The position numbers and the translations under genes are program-made. Below, piece by piece: positions 45,231-54,001 of a stretch of DNA of 64,000 bases (position 1 is the stretch's first letter; each line of letters starts with the position of its first letter). The notes below the pieces were generated by a model that saw nothing but the letters and a program-made list of their open reading frames with translations, did no database searches and was not told the DNA's origin. The stretch comes from an uncultured Pseudobutyrivibrio sp. (GTDB lineage: Bacteria; Bacillota; Clostridia; Lachnospirales; Lachnospiraceae), in assembly GCA_900546435.1 (NCBI GenBank), contig URCQ01000001.1:171512-235511 (forward strand), written 5' to 3'.

Positions 45231-46100
45231 ATGTTAAATAAATTAGAACGTGCTCTGGGCAAATATGCTATCCCAAATCTGATGCGTTATCTGATAGGTG
45301 GCTATGTACTGGGGTATTTTTTGATGTTGGGAAGCCGGATCACAAATGTAAATTTTCTGTCGTATATGACATTGGAACCATATTATATTATCCATAAGTT
45401 TCAAATCTGGCGTATCTTCACCTGGATCATGATTCCGGAAACAACGAATCTGTTATTTTTTGCTATTATGCTCATGTTGTATTATCAGTTGGGAACTGCG
45501 CTGGAAAATGCATGGGGGACATTTCGCTATAATGCCTACATTCTTGGCGGAATGCTTGCAACATTGATTGGTGCTTTTGTGTTGTACTTTATCTATGGAG
45601 CAATTTCCGGTGGTCCGGTTGCAGGTGTTGGCGGATATTTTAGCATGCAATATGTCAATTTGTCTATTTTCCTGGCTTTTGCGGTATGTTTTCCGGATAT
45701 GGAAGTGTTGTTATACTTTATTATTCCAATTAAGATGAAATGGATGGCAGTCGTTTATGCGGTTATGATCGCCATCAATCTGGTGGGCGCATCCTGGTCA
45801 GGTCGTGTGGCTATTATCTGTTCTTTATTGAACTTTTTGATTTTTTATCTGTCTTCGCGCAATTACAGACGTGTGGATCCTCGAGAAATTCACAGGAAGA
45901 AAGAATACAAACGTAAAGTTAATGCCGGGACAAGGGCACAGACAGATCGAAACGGAGCACCGATTGCACGTCATAAATGTGCCGTATGTGGCAGAACAGA
46001 TTTGACAAATCCGGAATTAGAATTCCGTTTTTGCTCGAAGTGCAATGGCAATTATGAATATTGTCAGGATCATTTGTTTACACACAAACACGTGTTATAA
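45231..46100 (+). CDS. Rhomboid-like membrane protein with C-terminal zinc ribbon
   Basis: The 289-residue protein has about six hydrophobic segments in the first 215 residues, in a rhomboid/derlin-like layout (FQIWRIFTWIMIPE, YYQLGTALENAWGTFRYNAYILGG). The WR motif and the EN..WG-type loop are seen, but the GxSG serine motif is replaced by GVGGYFS and no matching catalytic histidine is clear. It therefore looks like an inactive pseudoprotease. Residues 245-280 hold four or more cysteines (CAVCG, FCSKC, YC), a probable zinc ribbon facing the cytoplasm. It has a very strong promoter. glnS follows. Confidence 0.75.
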   Translation: MLNKLERALGKYAIPNLMRYLIGGYVLGYFLMLGSRITNVNFLSYMTLEPYYIIHKFQIWRIFTWIMIPETTNLLFFAIMLMLYYQLGTALENAWGTFRYNAYILGGMLATLIGAFVLYFIYGAISGGPVAGVGGYFSMQYVNLSIFLAFAVCFPDMEVLLYFIIPIKMKWMAVVYAVMIAINLVGASWSGRVAIICSLLNFLIFYLSSRNYRRVDPREIHRKKEYKRKVNAGTRAQTDRNGAPIARHKCAVCGRTDLTNPELEFRFCSKCNGNYEYCQDHLFTHKHVL

Positions 46101-46177
46101 AAATAAAAAGTACCGATAGCGGTGCACATATTAAGAATGATAAGTGGAGCATTCCACAGATGGAAAGGAATATATGC

Positions 46178-47851
46178 ATGGAAAATGAAAAGGAAGTAGT
46201 ATCAAAGAATTTTATTGAGATGGAGATTGAGAAAGATCTGGCAGAAGGCGTGTACGACACGGTATGTACACGTTTCCCACCGGAACCAAATGGTTATTTA
46301 CATATTGGTCATGCAAAATCTATTTTGCTCAACTATGGATTGGCAAAAAAATACAATGGGGAATTCCATATGCGTTTTGATGATACCAATCCAACAAAGG
46401 AACGTGAAGAATTCGTAGAGTCGATCAAAGCAGATATTCAGTGGCTAGGAGCAGATTGGGGCGATCATTTATATTTTGCATCTAATTATTTCGATCAGAT
46501 GTACGATGCAGCCGTGACTTTGATTAAAAAGGGAAAAGCATACTGCTCTGATTTAAATGCGGAACAGATTCGTGAGTATCGTGGTACGTTGACAGAACCA
46601 GGTAAGGAAGACCCGAATGCAGGTCACAGCATAGAAGAAAACTTAAAGATTTTCGAAGATATGAAAGAGGGTAAATACGAGGACGGAACGATGGTTCTTC
46701 GTGCCAAAATTGATATGAGTTCACCAAATATCAATATGAGAGACCCGATTTTATATCGTGTAGCGCATATGCATCATCATAATACAGGAGATAAGTGGTG
46801 TATTTATCCGATGTATGATTTTGCACATCCAATCGAGGATGCAATCGAAGGGATTACCCATTCTATTTGTACATTAGAGTTTGAAGACCACAGACCATTG
46901 TATGATTGGGTTGTTCGTGAAGTTGGATTTGAGCGACCACCACGCCAGATTGAATTTGCCAAGATGTACCTTACAAACGTAGTGACAGGTAAGCGTTACA
47001 TTAAGCGATTGGTAGAAGAAAATATTGTTGATGGCTGGGATGATCCGCGTCTTGTTTCTATCGCAGCACTTCGACGCAGAGGTTTTACACCGGAATCCAT
47101 TGCAAAGTTTGTGGAACTTTGTGGTGTGTCTAAGAGTAATTCATCTGTAGATTATGCGATGCTTGAGTATTGTATCCGTGAGGATTTAAAGACAAAGAAG
47201 AGCCGTGTAATGGCAGTATTGGATCCAATCAAGGTAGTGATAGATAATTATCCGGAAGGTCAGGTGGAATATCTGGATGTACCAAACAATCTGGAAAATC
47301 CAGAACTTGGTATGCGTCAGGTCCCATTTTCAAGAGAAATCTATATTGACCGTGACGACTTTATGGAAGAACCACCGCGTAAGTATTTCCGTATGTTCCC
47401 AGGAAATGAAGTGCGCCTGATGAATGCTTATTTTGTAACATGTAATCGTTTTGAAAAAGATGCAGAGGGAAATATTACAGAAATTCATTGTACCTATGAT
47501 CCGGATTCCAGAGGTGGTAACAGTCCGGACGGAAGAAAAGTAAAAGGAACGATTCATTGGGTATCCTGTGAGACAGCAGTTCCGGCAACAATCCGTCTTT
47601 ACGAGAATATTGTGGATGAAGAGGCAGGCGTATACAATGAAGATGGCAGTCTGAACCTGAATCCAAATTCACTTACGGTGTTAGAACATTGTTATGTAGA
47701 ACCATCCATTGCAGATGCAAAAGCGTATGACAGTTTCCAGTTTGTACGTCAGGGATTTTTCTGTGTAGATGCAAAAGATTCATCAGAAGAACATTTGGTG
47801 TTTAATCGCATTGTATCTTTGAAGAGTTCTTATAAATTGCCAACAGCATAG
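46178..47851 (+). CDS. glnS: Glutaminyl-tRNA synthetase
   Basis: The 557-residue class I synthetase charges tRNA-Gln directly. The HIGH motif is in PPEPNGYLHIGHAKS near residue 40, DDTNP follows, and the GWDDPRL block is present. The KMSKS-equivalent just before GWDDPRL reads TGKRYIKRL and is degenerate. The C-terminal anticodon-binding beta barrels are complete, and there is no fused YqeY domain as in some clostridial GlnRS. The ATG at 46178 follows AAAGGAA; the longer upstream frame starts inside the preceding gene. Confidence 0.93.
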   Translation: MENEKEVVSKNFIEMEIEKDLAEGVYDTVCTRFPPEPNGYLHIGHAKSILLNYGLAKKYNGEFHMRFDDTNPTKEREEFVESIKADIQWLGADWGDHLYFASNYFDQMYDAAVTLIKKGKAYCSDLNAEQIREYRGTLTEPGKEDPNAGHSIEENLKIFEDMKEGKYEDGTMVLRAKIDMSSPNINMRDPILYRVAHMHHHNTGDKWCIYPMYDFAHPIEDAIEGITHSICTLEFEDHRPLYDWVVREVGFERPPRQIEFAKMYLTNVVTGKRYIKRLVEENIVDGWDDPRLVSIAALRRRGFTPESIAKFVELCGVSKSNSSVDYAMLEYCIREDLKTKKSRVMAVLDPIKVVIDNYPEGQVEYLDVPNNLENPELGMRQVPFSREIYIDRDDFMEEPPRKYFRMFPGNEVRLMNAYFVTCNRFEKDAEGNITEIHCTYDPDSRGGNSPDGRKVKGTIHWVSCETAVPATIRLYENIVDEEAGVYNEDGSLNLNPNSLTVLEHCYVEPSIADAKAYDSFQFVRQGFFCVDAKDSSEEHLVFNRIVSLKSSYKLPTA

Positions 47852-47879
47852 ATTACTTATGATAAGAGGGTGAGAATCG

Positions 47880-48740
47880 ATGAATTTATTATCAGGATTA
47901 GAAAAATTTGGATTGAAAGGTGACGGGGAACTCAATATTTTAAATGATGGAACGGACACTAGGAAACGACAGGAAACCATAACAAAACAGGAACCTGTAG
48001 AACTTACGGAAAAGGACTTCCTTTTGGATCGTAAGGTGAAATGTCCGATTTGCGATAAAGAATTTGTGGTTAAGACAGTGAAAAGTTCAAAGATGAAACG
48101 ATTAGAGCCGGATGCGGATTTACGTCCAAACCACGAATATGTCGACACTTTAAAATATGGTGTATGTGCATGCCCAAGCTGCGGCTATGCGGCTATGCGT
48201 CGTAACTTTGACCATTTATCTGCAACGCAGCGCAAGTGGATCAGAGAGCAGATTTCTGCCAATTTTAAGCCGGTAGAAGAGCCAAAGATGGAAACATATA
48301 CATATGACTATGCAGTTGAAAAGTATAAGCTTGCACTTGTATCTGCTATGGCAAAAAAGGCGAAGCTGAGTGAAAAAGCATATATTTGTCTGAATATTGC
48401 ATGGCTGCGTCGTGCAGAGATGAAGACGATTCCAAATGACACACCGGCCAATAAGAAAAGACTGGAAAATTGTCAGAAAGAATACGAGGGATTCTATCGT
48501 CAGGCATATGATGGTTTTATTAAGGTGACGAGTACAGAAATGCCACCTTACAATGGCATGGATGCAAATACGGTTGATTATATTTTGGCAAATATGGCAG
48601 TGCATTATAAGGATTATGATGTGGCATCCAAATTAATCAGTCGTCTCATTACATCTGCAGCGACACCGAGACGTATGAAAGACAAATGTCTCGAATTAAA
48701 AGAGCAGGTTGTAGCAGAGTTGAAAGCAAATGTAAATTAG
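47880..48740 (+). CDS. DUF2225 family protein, zinc-binding
   Basis: The 286-residue cytoplasmic protein has a cysteine pair CPICDKEF near residue 57 and CACPSCGYAA near 99, forming a zinc ribbon, followed by a helical TPR-like region (YAVEKYKLALVSAMAKKAKLSEKAYICLNIAWLRR, cited in part). This is the DUF2225 layout. Function is unknown. GAGGGTGAG precedes the ATG, 28 bp after glnS. Confidence 0.85.
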   Translation: MNLLSGLEKFGLKGDGELNILNDGTDTRKRQETITKQEPVELTEKDFLLDRKVKCPICDKEFVVKTVKSSKMKRLEPDADLRPNHEYVDTLKYGVCACPSCGYAAMRRNFDHLSATQRKWIREQISANFKPVEEPKMETYTYDYAVEKYKLALVSAMAKKAKLSEKAYICLNIAWLRRAEMKTIPNDTPANKKRLENCQKEYEGFYRQAYDGFIKVTSTEMPPYNGMDANTVDYILANMAVHYKDYDVASKLISRLITSAATPRRMKDKCLELKEQVVAELKANVN

Positions 48741-48744
48741 CATA

Positions 48745-48773
48745 AAACCGGGCAGAACTTTTCTGTCCGGTTT
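48745..48773 (+). terminator. Strong hairpin between DUF2225 and fbp genes
   Basis: AAACCGGGCAGAA pairs with TTCTGTCCGGTTT: 13 bp with one G-U and a 3-base loop. Only TTT then GG follows, so termination may be partial or the hairpin may protect mRNA ends. Confidence 0.55.
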
Positions 48774-48790
48774 GGAAGTTAAGAGGGGAA

Positions 48791-50761
48791 ATGGAACAAC
48801 AAATTCGTTTTTACAAAGGGTTAGCAAAACAATATCCAAACGTCGCATCTGCAGCAACAGAAATCATCAATTTACAGGCAATTTTGAATTTACCAAAAGG
48901 AACCGAACATTTCATTACAGATGTGCATGGGGAATATTTGCAGTTTCGTCATATTTTAAGAAATGCTTCTGGAGCGATCCGTCGGAAAATTGATGACGTG
49001 TTTGGACCGGCACTTCGCATGGAAGAAAAAAAAGAACTTGCAGCGCTGATTTATTATCCAAGAGAAAAGCTGGATCAGGTCGAGGCAAGAGAAAGAGATA
49101 TCGAGGAATGGTATCAGGTGACAATCCACCGTATGATTCTTTTGTGCCGCAGTGCAGCTTCTAAGTATACAAGATCTAAGGTACGCAAGGCAATGCCACC
49201 GGATTTTGCCTATGTCATAGAGGAATTGATGAGCGGTCGCCCAAATGAGGCAGATCAGGAAGCTTACTACAATGAAATCATTCATTCGGTGATAACAACA
49301 GGCAGAGCAAGGGAGATGATTGTAGCCTGCGCGGATCTGATCCGTCGCCTTGTCGTAGATCATTTACATGTGGTGGGTGATATCTATGACAGAGGTCCAA
49401 GTCCGCATTTGATTATGGAGGCGCTGACCAACCATCATTCAGTGGATATTCAATGGGGCAATCATGATATTTTATGGATGGGAGCAGCAGCAGGAAGCAG
49501 ACCATGTATTTGTAATGTCATTCGTATTGCGGCGCGTTATGGAAATCTTTCGACGTTGGAAGAGGGATATGGAATTAACTTACTGCCACTTGCCAAATTA
49601 GCTATGGAATATTATGGAGATGATCCATGCCTTTGTTTCCGTGAGCAGAGTTCATACCAGCAGTTGGATGTGAAAAAACATTTGACACTCGATACCAGTC
49701 TGGAAGAAAAAATGCACAAAGCCATCACCATTATGCAGTTTAAGATAGAAGGGCAGATGATACTGTCGCATCCAGACTTTGGTATGGAAGACCGCCTGCT
49801 CTTAGACAAAATTGATAAAGAACAGGGATGTGTGACAATTGATGGTGTTACGTATCCAATGAAAGATAGCAATTTCCCAACCCTGGATCCGGCGAATCCA
49901 TATGAACTGACGGCGCAGGAGCAGGAAGTGATTGATCAGATTCAGCAATCGTTTATACACTGTGAGAAATTACAACAGCATATTCAGTTTATGTATTCCC
50001 ATGGTAGTTTGTATAAGGTTTATAATGGAAATTTGCTTTATCATGGTTGTATTCCGTTGACGAAGGAAGGAGACTTTCTTCCGGTACAGATTTTTGGAAA
50101 AACCTATAGTGGAAGAGCTTTGTATGATGTTTTAGATACCTATGCCAGAAAGGGCTATTATGCCACCGATAATCGCGAAAAAATTCGTGGTCAGGCAATT
50201 CTTTGGTATTTATGGGAGAATCCAAACTCTCCTGTATTTGGGAAAGAAAAAATGGCAACATTTGAGCGGTATTTTGTGGCAGAAAAGGCACTTCATATAG
50301 AGCCAAAGAATCCGTATTATCATATGTTGAACGAAGAAAAAATGGCAGATGCTGTTCTAAAGGAATTTGGTTTGTCAGGCGCAGACGCACACATTATCAA
50401 TGGCCATATTCCGGTGGAGGCAAAGGCTGGAGAATCCCCTGTGAAATGTAATGGGAAGTTACTGATTATTGATGGTGGATTATCTAAAGCTTATCAGCCG
50501 AAAACCGGAATCGCAGGATATACGCTGATTTACAATTCGTATGGATTGGTTTTAGCAGCGCACGAGCCGTTTACCTCTGTAGCAAAAGCTGTGGAGCAGG
50601 GAAGCGATATTCATTCGGATCGCATCCTTGTGCAGCAGGTGTTGACGAGAAAGCGGGTTGCAGATACGGATATTGGACGGGAATTAAAAGAAAATGTGGC
50701 AGATTTGCAAGGCCTTTTGGAGGCATATCGCACAGGTTTGATATCAGAAGTAAGAAGATAA
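48791..50761 (+). CDS. fbp: Fructose-1,6-bisphosphatase, class III
   Basis: The 656-residue protein hydrolyses fructose-1,6-bisphosphate in gluconeogenesis. It is the Firmicutes-type class III enzyme with a metallophosphatase core: HFITDVHGEYLQFRHIL near residue 40, VVGDIYDRGPSPH near 195 and IQWGNHDILWMGAAAG near 220 carry the metal ligands. The C-terminal IINGHIPVEAKAGE and IDGGLSKAYQ blocks are typical. AAGAGGGGAA precedes the ATG. Confidence 0.95.
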   Translation: MEQQIRFYKGLAKQYPNVASAATEIINLQAILNLPKGTEHFITDVHGEYLQFRHILRNASGAIRRKIDDVFGPALRMEEKKELAALIYYPREKLDQVEARERDIEEWYQVTIHRMILLCRSAASKYTRSKVRKAMPPDFAYVIEELMSGRPNEADQEAYYNEIIHSVITTGRAREMIVACADLIRRLVVDHLHVVGDIYDRGPSPHLIMEALTNHHSVDIQWGNHDILWMGAAAGSRPCICNVIRIAARYGNLSTLEEGYGINLLPLAKLAMEYYGDDPCLCFREQSSYQQLDVKKHLTLDTSLEEKMHKAITIMQFKIEGQMILSHPDFGMEDRLLLDKIDKEQGCVTIDGVTYPMKDSNFPTLDPANPYELTAQEQEVIDQIQQSFIHCEKLQQHIQFMYSHGSLYKVYNGNLLYHGCIPLTKEGDFLPVQIFGKTYSGRALYDVLDTYARKGYYATDNREKIRGQAILWYLWENPNSPVFGKEKMATFERYFVAEKALHIEPKNPYYHMLNEEKMADAVLKEFGLSGADAHIINGHIPVEAKAGESPVKCNGKLLIIDGGLSKAYQPKTGIAGYTLIYNSYGLVLAAHEPFTSVAKAVEQGSDIHSDRILVQQVLTRKRVADTDIGRELKENVADLQGLLEAYRTGLISEVRR

Positions 50762-50776
50762 AAATAATAGCGTATC

Positions 50777-50844
50777 AAAAGGACGTCCCTATGTACGAGT
50801 CTCACAAGCATTGCTTTGAGGGAAAATACATAGGACGTCCTTTT
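50777..50844. terminator. Bidirectional terminator-like inverted repeat between fbp and argG
   Basis: AAAAGGACGTCCCTATGTA (50777-50795) pairs with TACATAGGACGTCCTTTT (50827-50844) apart from one bulge, with an inner CTCACAAGC/GCTTTGAG hairpin. It serves convergent fbp and argG. The edge resembles the short repeat at 16768-16826. Confidence 0.75.
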
Positions 50845-50865
50845 ATGATTTACGCATCGTATGAT

Positions 50866-52092
50866 TTACTTTGTATTATTTTTCTCTAATTCCTGCATTT
50901 TCATGGCACGAACTTTCAGTGGTAAGCCAAAGAGTGTGATAAAGCCTTCAGCATCGTGATGATCGTAGAGATCTCCGGTTGTGAAGCTTGCAAGGGATTC
51001 ACTGTAGAGTGAGTAAGGAGAGGTGGTGCCAGCTTTGATGATATTGCCTTTATAGAGCTGGAATTTTACTTCACCTGTCACATATTCCTGTGTTGAGGTA
51101 ACAAATGCCTGGATTGCTTCACGAAGAGGTGTAAACCATTTTCCTTCATAAACGACCTGCGCCAATTTGTTACCCATATCTTTTTTGACTTCCATTGTGG
51201 CACGATCAAGTACGAGTTCTTCTAACTGGGCATGCGCTTCCATTAAAATCGTTCCACCTGGCGTTTCATAAACACCGCGGCTCTTCATTCCAACGACACG
51301 GTTTTCTACAATATCTACGATACCAATGCCATGTTTTCCACCCAGGCGATTCAATTCACGGATAATATCGGAAACCTTCATTTTTTTGCCATTGACAGAG
51401 GTTGGAATACCTTTTTCAAATGTCATGGTAACATATTCGCCCTGATCCGGTGCTTTTTGTGGGGTGACACCAAGAACTAACATGTGGTCGTAATTTGGTT
51501 CAAGTGATGGATCTTCCAATTCCAGTCCTTCGTGGCTGATGTGCCATAAGTTACGGTCACGGCTGTAAGACTGGTCTGTCGAAAATGGAAGATCAATGCC
51601 ATGTGCCTTGCAATAGGCAATTTCGGATTCGCGGGAATCCATCTTCCATTTGTCATCGCGCCAAGGGGCAATGACTTTGATGTCCGGTGCTAATGCTTTG
51701 ATACCAAGTTCGAAACGAATCTGGTCATTTCCCTTTCCGGTGGCACCATGACAGATAGCAACCGCACCCTCTTTGCGGGCAACTTCAACTAATTTTTTGG
51801 CAATGCCCGGACGAGCCATAGAAGTACCAAGCAAATATTTGTTTTCATAGATGGCGCCGGCCTGTACACAAGGCATAATATAATCATCACAGAATTCATC
51901 AGTAATATCTTCGATGTATAATTTGGATGCACCGGATAATCTGGCACGTTCATCCAAACCGTCAAGTTCTTCTCCCTGACCGCAATCGATACAACAACAT
52001 ACGACATCGTATCCGTAATTCTCTTTGAGCCATGGAATAATAGCTGTGGTGTCAAGTCCGCCTGAGTAGGCTAATACTACTTTTTCTTTCAT
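50866..52092 (-). CDS. argG: Argininosuccinate synthase
   Basis: The 408-residue enzyme condenses citrulline and aspartate using ATP. The N-terminal P-loop is LAYSGGLDTT, followed by ICHGATGKGNDQIRFE and the FSTDQSYSRDRNLWHISHEG-type block (SYSRDRNLWHISHEG). The start at 52092 has AAGGAGG upstream; the longer frame to 52119 is rejected. It is divergent from argC and shares a control region with candidate ArgR boxes. Confidence 0.96.
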   Translation of the reverse strand: MKEKVVLAYSGGLDTTAIIPWLKENYGYDVVCCCIDCGQGEELDGLDERARLSGASKLYIEDITDEFCDDYIMPCVQAGAIYENKYLLGTSMARPGIAKKLVEVARKEGAVAICHGATGKGNDQIRFELGIKALAPDIKVIAPWRDDKWKMDSRESEIAYCKAHGIDLPFSTDQSYSRDRNLWHISHEGLELEDPSLEPNYDHMLVLGVTPQKAPDQGEYVTMTFEKGIPTSVNGKKMKVSDIIRELNRLGGKHGIGIVDIVENRVVGMKSRGVYETPGGTILMEAHAQLEELVLDRATMEVKKDMGNKLAQVVYEGKWFTPLREAIQAFVTSTQEYVTGEVKFQLYKGNIIKAGTTSPYSLYSESLASFTTGDLYDHHDAEGFITLFGLPLKVRAMKMQELEKNNTK

Positions 52093-52234
52093 TGTGAAAT
52101 CCTCCTTATGTTTAGGCACAATCGGTGCTTTTTTTCTAAAAGTGATGCGTGATGCGCATCTGGTATAAAGTAAATATACAACATGTTAAAAAACAGTGCA
52201 AGTGGAAATTTATACATTTGATAAGAATAAATAA

Positions 52235-52252
52235 ACGAATAAAAAATACAAA
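52235..52252. promoter_or_regulatory. Candidate ArgR box 1
   Basis: ACGAATAAAAAATACAAA resembles the consensus TGAATWWWWATTCA with two mismatches. Confidence 0.45.
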
Positions 52253-52285
52253 TATGATTACAACAACGAAAAAACATGATAATAA

Positions 52286-52303
52286 TATGAATAAATATAC
52301 ACA
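52286..52303. promoter_or_regulatory. Candidate ArgR box 2
   Basis: TATGAATAAATATACACA is a close match to the ARG box consensus (TGAATAAATATACA core), upstream of the argC -35 box. Confidence 0.6.
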
Positions 52304-52330
52304 AAAAATTAAAAAAATTGCAATTTCCTC

Positions 52331-52359
52331 TTTACGAAATAAACATATTGTACTAAGAT
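52331..52359 (+). promoter_or_regulatory. Promoter of argC operon
   Basis: TTTACG at 52331-52336 and TAAGAT at 52354-52359, 17-bp spacer. Confidence 0.55.
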
Positions 52360-52394
52360 GAAAAAAATCAATATAACAGAAAAGAGGTCGCGAA

Positions 52395-53462
52395 ATGATA
52401 AAAGCTGGAATAATTGGAGCAACTGGCTATGCAGGGGGCGAATTGGTACGTCTCTTATTAGGGCATAAAGAAGTAGAAATTGCATGGTATGGTTCACGTT
52501 CCTATGTGGACGAAAAATATGCACATGTATATCGGAATATGTTTAAACTGGTGGACGCGACATGTCTTGATGATCACTTGCAGGAATTAGCAAGCCAGGT
52601 GGATGTGATTTTTACGGCAACGCCACAGGGATATCTGGCATCTGTTTTAACAGAAGAGATCTTGCGTCAGGTTAAGATTATAGATTTGAGTGCGGATTAT
52701 CGAATCAAAGATGTTGCGACTTATGAAAAATGGTATGGTATCACGCATAAGAGCCCACAGTTTATTTCGGAAGCGGTCTATGGATTGTGTGAATTGCATC
52801 GGGAACAGATGAAGAATGTTCGCCTAGTTGCAAATCCCGGATGTTACACAACCTGCTCTATTTTGACAACATATCCGCTTGTAAAAGAAGGCTATATTGA
52901 TCATCAGACACTAATTATTGATGCAAAATCGGGAACCTCCGGTGCAGGAAGAGGGGCAAAAATACAAAATCTTTTCTGCGAAGTCAATGAAAATATGAAG
53001 GCATATGGCGTAGCAAATCACCGTCATACACCGGAAATTGAGGAACAGTTAGGCTATGCTTGTGGAGAAGATGTGACGATTTCTTTTACACCACACCTTG
53101 TACCAATGAACCGCGGCATTTTGGTTACAGCATATGCTTCCTTAAAGAAGGTGTTATATCCGGACGGACATATGGATTATCCGACGGAGGAAATGCTATT
53201 TGAAACGTATCATCAGTATTACGATAAAGAGTATTTTATCAGGGTGTTAGAAGCAGGAATGACACCGGAAACAAAATGGGTGGAAGGCTCCAATTTTGTG
53301 GATGTCGGTTTGAAAGTAGATAAAAGGACACATCGTGTGATTATGATGGGCGCGCTTGATAATCTTGTCAAAGGTGCGGCAGGCCAGGCAGTACAGAATA
53401 TGAATCTATTGTTTGGATTTCCGGAACAACAGGGCTTAGAACTTGTCCCGATGTTTCCATAG
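52395..53462 (+). CDS. argC: N-acetyl-gamma-glutamyl-phosphate reductase
   Basis: The 355-residue NADPH-dependent enzyme makes N-acetylglutamate semialdehyde. GIIGATGYAGGELVRLL is the nucleotide-binding start, VANPGCYTTCS carries the catalytic cysteine near 150, and the FTPHLVPMNRGI block is near 235. AGAGGTCGCGAA precedes the ATG. It is the first gene of a five-gene operon. Confidence 0.96.
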   Translation: MIKAGIIGATGYAGGELVRLLLGHKEVEIAWYGSRSYVDEKYAHVYRNMFKLVDATCLDDHLQELASQVDVIFTATPQGYLASVLTEEILRQVKIIDLSADYRIKDVATYEKWYGITHKSPQFISEAVYGLCELHREQMKNVRLVANPGCYTTCSILTTYPLVKEGYIDHQTLIIDAKSGTSGAGRGAKIQNLFCEVNENMKAYGVANHRHTPEIEEQLGYACGEDVTISFTPHLVPMNRGILVTAYASLKKVLYPDGHMDYPTEEMLFETYHQYYDKEYFIRVLEAGMTPETKWVEGSNFVDVGLKVDKRTHRVIMMGALDNLVKGAAGQAVQNMNLLFGFPEQQGLELVPMFP

Positions 53463-53494
53463 ATTATGAAGATCTGAAAAAAGAGGAGAAAAAT

Positions 53495-53989
53495 TTGGCA
53501 GAAATAAGAATACAGACAAAGAAGGACACATTGCCGGAGAACGTTACCCTAAGAACTATGGTGGCGACGGATTTTGAGGAAGTACATGCGTTGTGGATGC
53601 AGATTAATGGCTTTGCCATACGCAGCATTGATGATTCGAAGGAAGGCATTTTACGTTTTATCAAAAGGAATCCAACCACAAGTATTGTGGCAGTGGCAGA
53701 AGATCATATCATAGGTTCTATTTTATGTGGTCACGATGGCAGGCAAGGTTGTTTTTACCATGTCTGTGTTGCAAAAGAGTATCGTAAGCATGGCATTGGC
53801 AAGGCAATGGCGACCGTTTGTATGCGCAGGCTGCAGGAAGAACATATCAATAAGATTTCACTGGTTGCTTTTAAAGACAATGCTTTGGGAAATGCCTTCT
53901 GGCATGAAGAAGGATGGACCTTGCGGGAAGACTTAAATGTCTATGACTTTATTTTAAATGAAGAGAACATAACACGATTTAACAAATAA
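53495..53989 (+). CDS. GNAT family acetyltransferase inside arg operon
   Basis: The 164-residue protein is an acetyl-CoA-dependent N-acetyltransferase: VCVAKEYRKHGIGKAMAT is the acetyl-CoA pyrophosphate loop (motif A, with the RxxGxG/A pattern) near residue 95, and NALGNAFWHEEGW is motif B near 130. The TTG start at 53495 is supported by AAGAGGAG; the next in-frame ATG is 21 codons inside. The substrate is unknown. Its position between argC and argJ suggests a role in acetylated arginine intermediates, for example glutamate acetylation, but it could be an unrelated passenger. Confidence 0.85.
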   Translation: MAEIRIQTKKDTLPENVTLRTMVATDFEEVHALWMQINGFAIRSIDDSKEGILRFIKRNPTTSIVAVAEDHIIGSILCGHDGRQGCFYHVCVAKEYRKHGIGKAMATVCMRRLQEEHINKISLVAFKDNALGNAFWHEEGWTLREDLNVYDFILNEENITRFNK

Positions 53990-54001
53990 AGGAGTGATAC
54001 G

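Larger units (their letters stand above)
52093..52394. other. Divergent argG-argC control region
   Basis: 302 very AT-rich bases between the divergent arginine genes. Holds two candidate ArgR boxes and the argC promoter (listed separately). On the minus strand TTTAAC and TATACC near 52160-52190 with 17-bp spacing are a weak promoter for argG. Confidence 0.6.

Noticed and set aside
46061..46177. Extended N-terminus of GlnRS
   Set aside because: The extra residues overlap the end of the preceding gene; the ATG at 46178 gives the normal GlnRS start.
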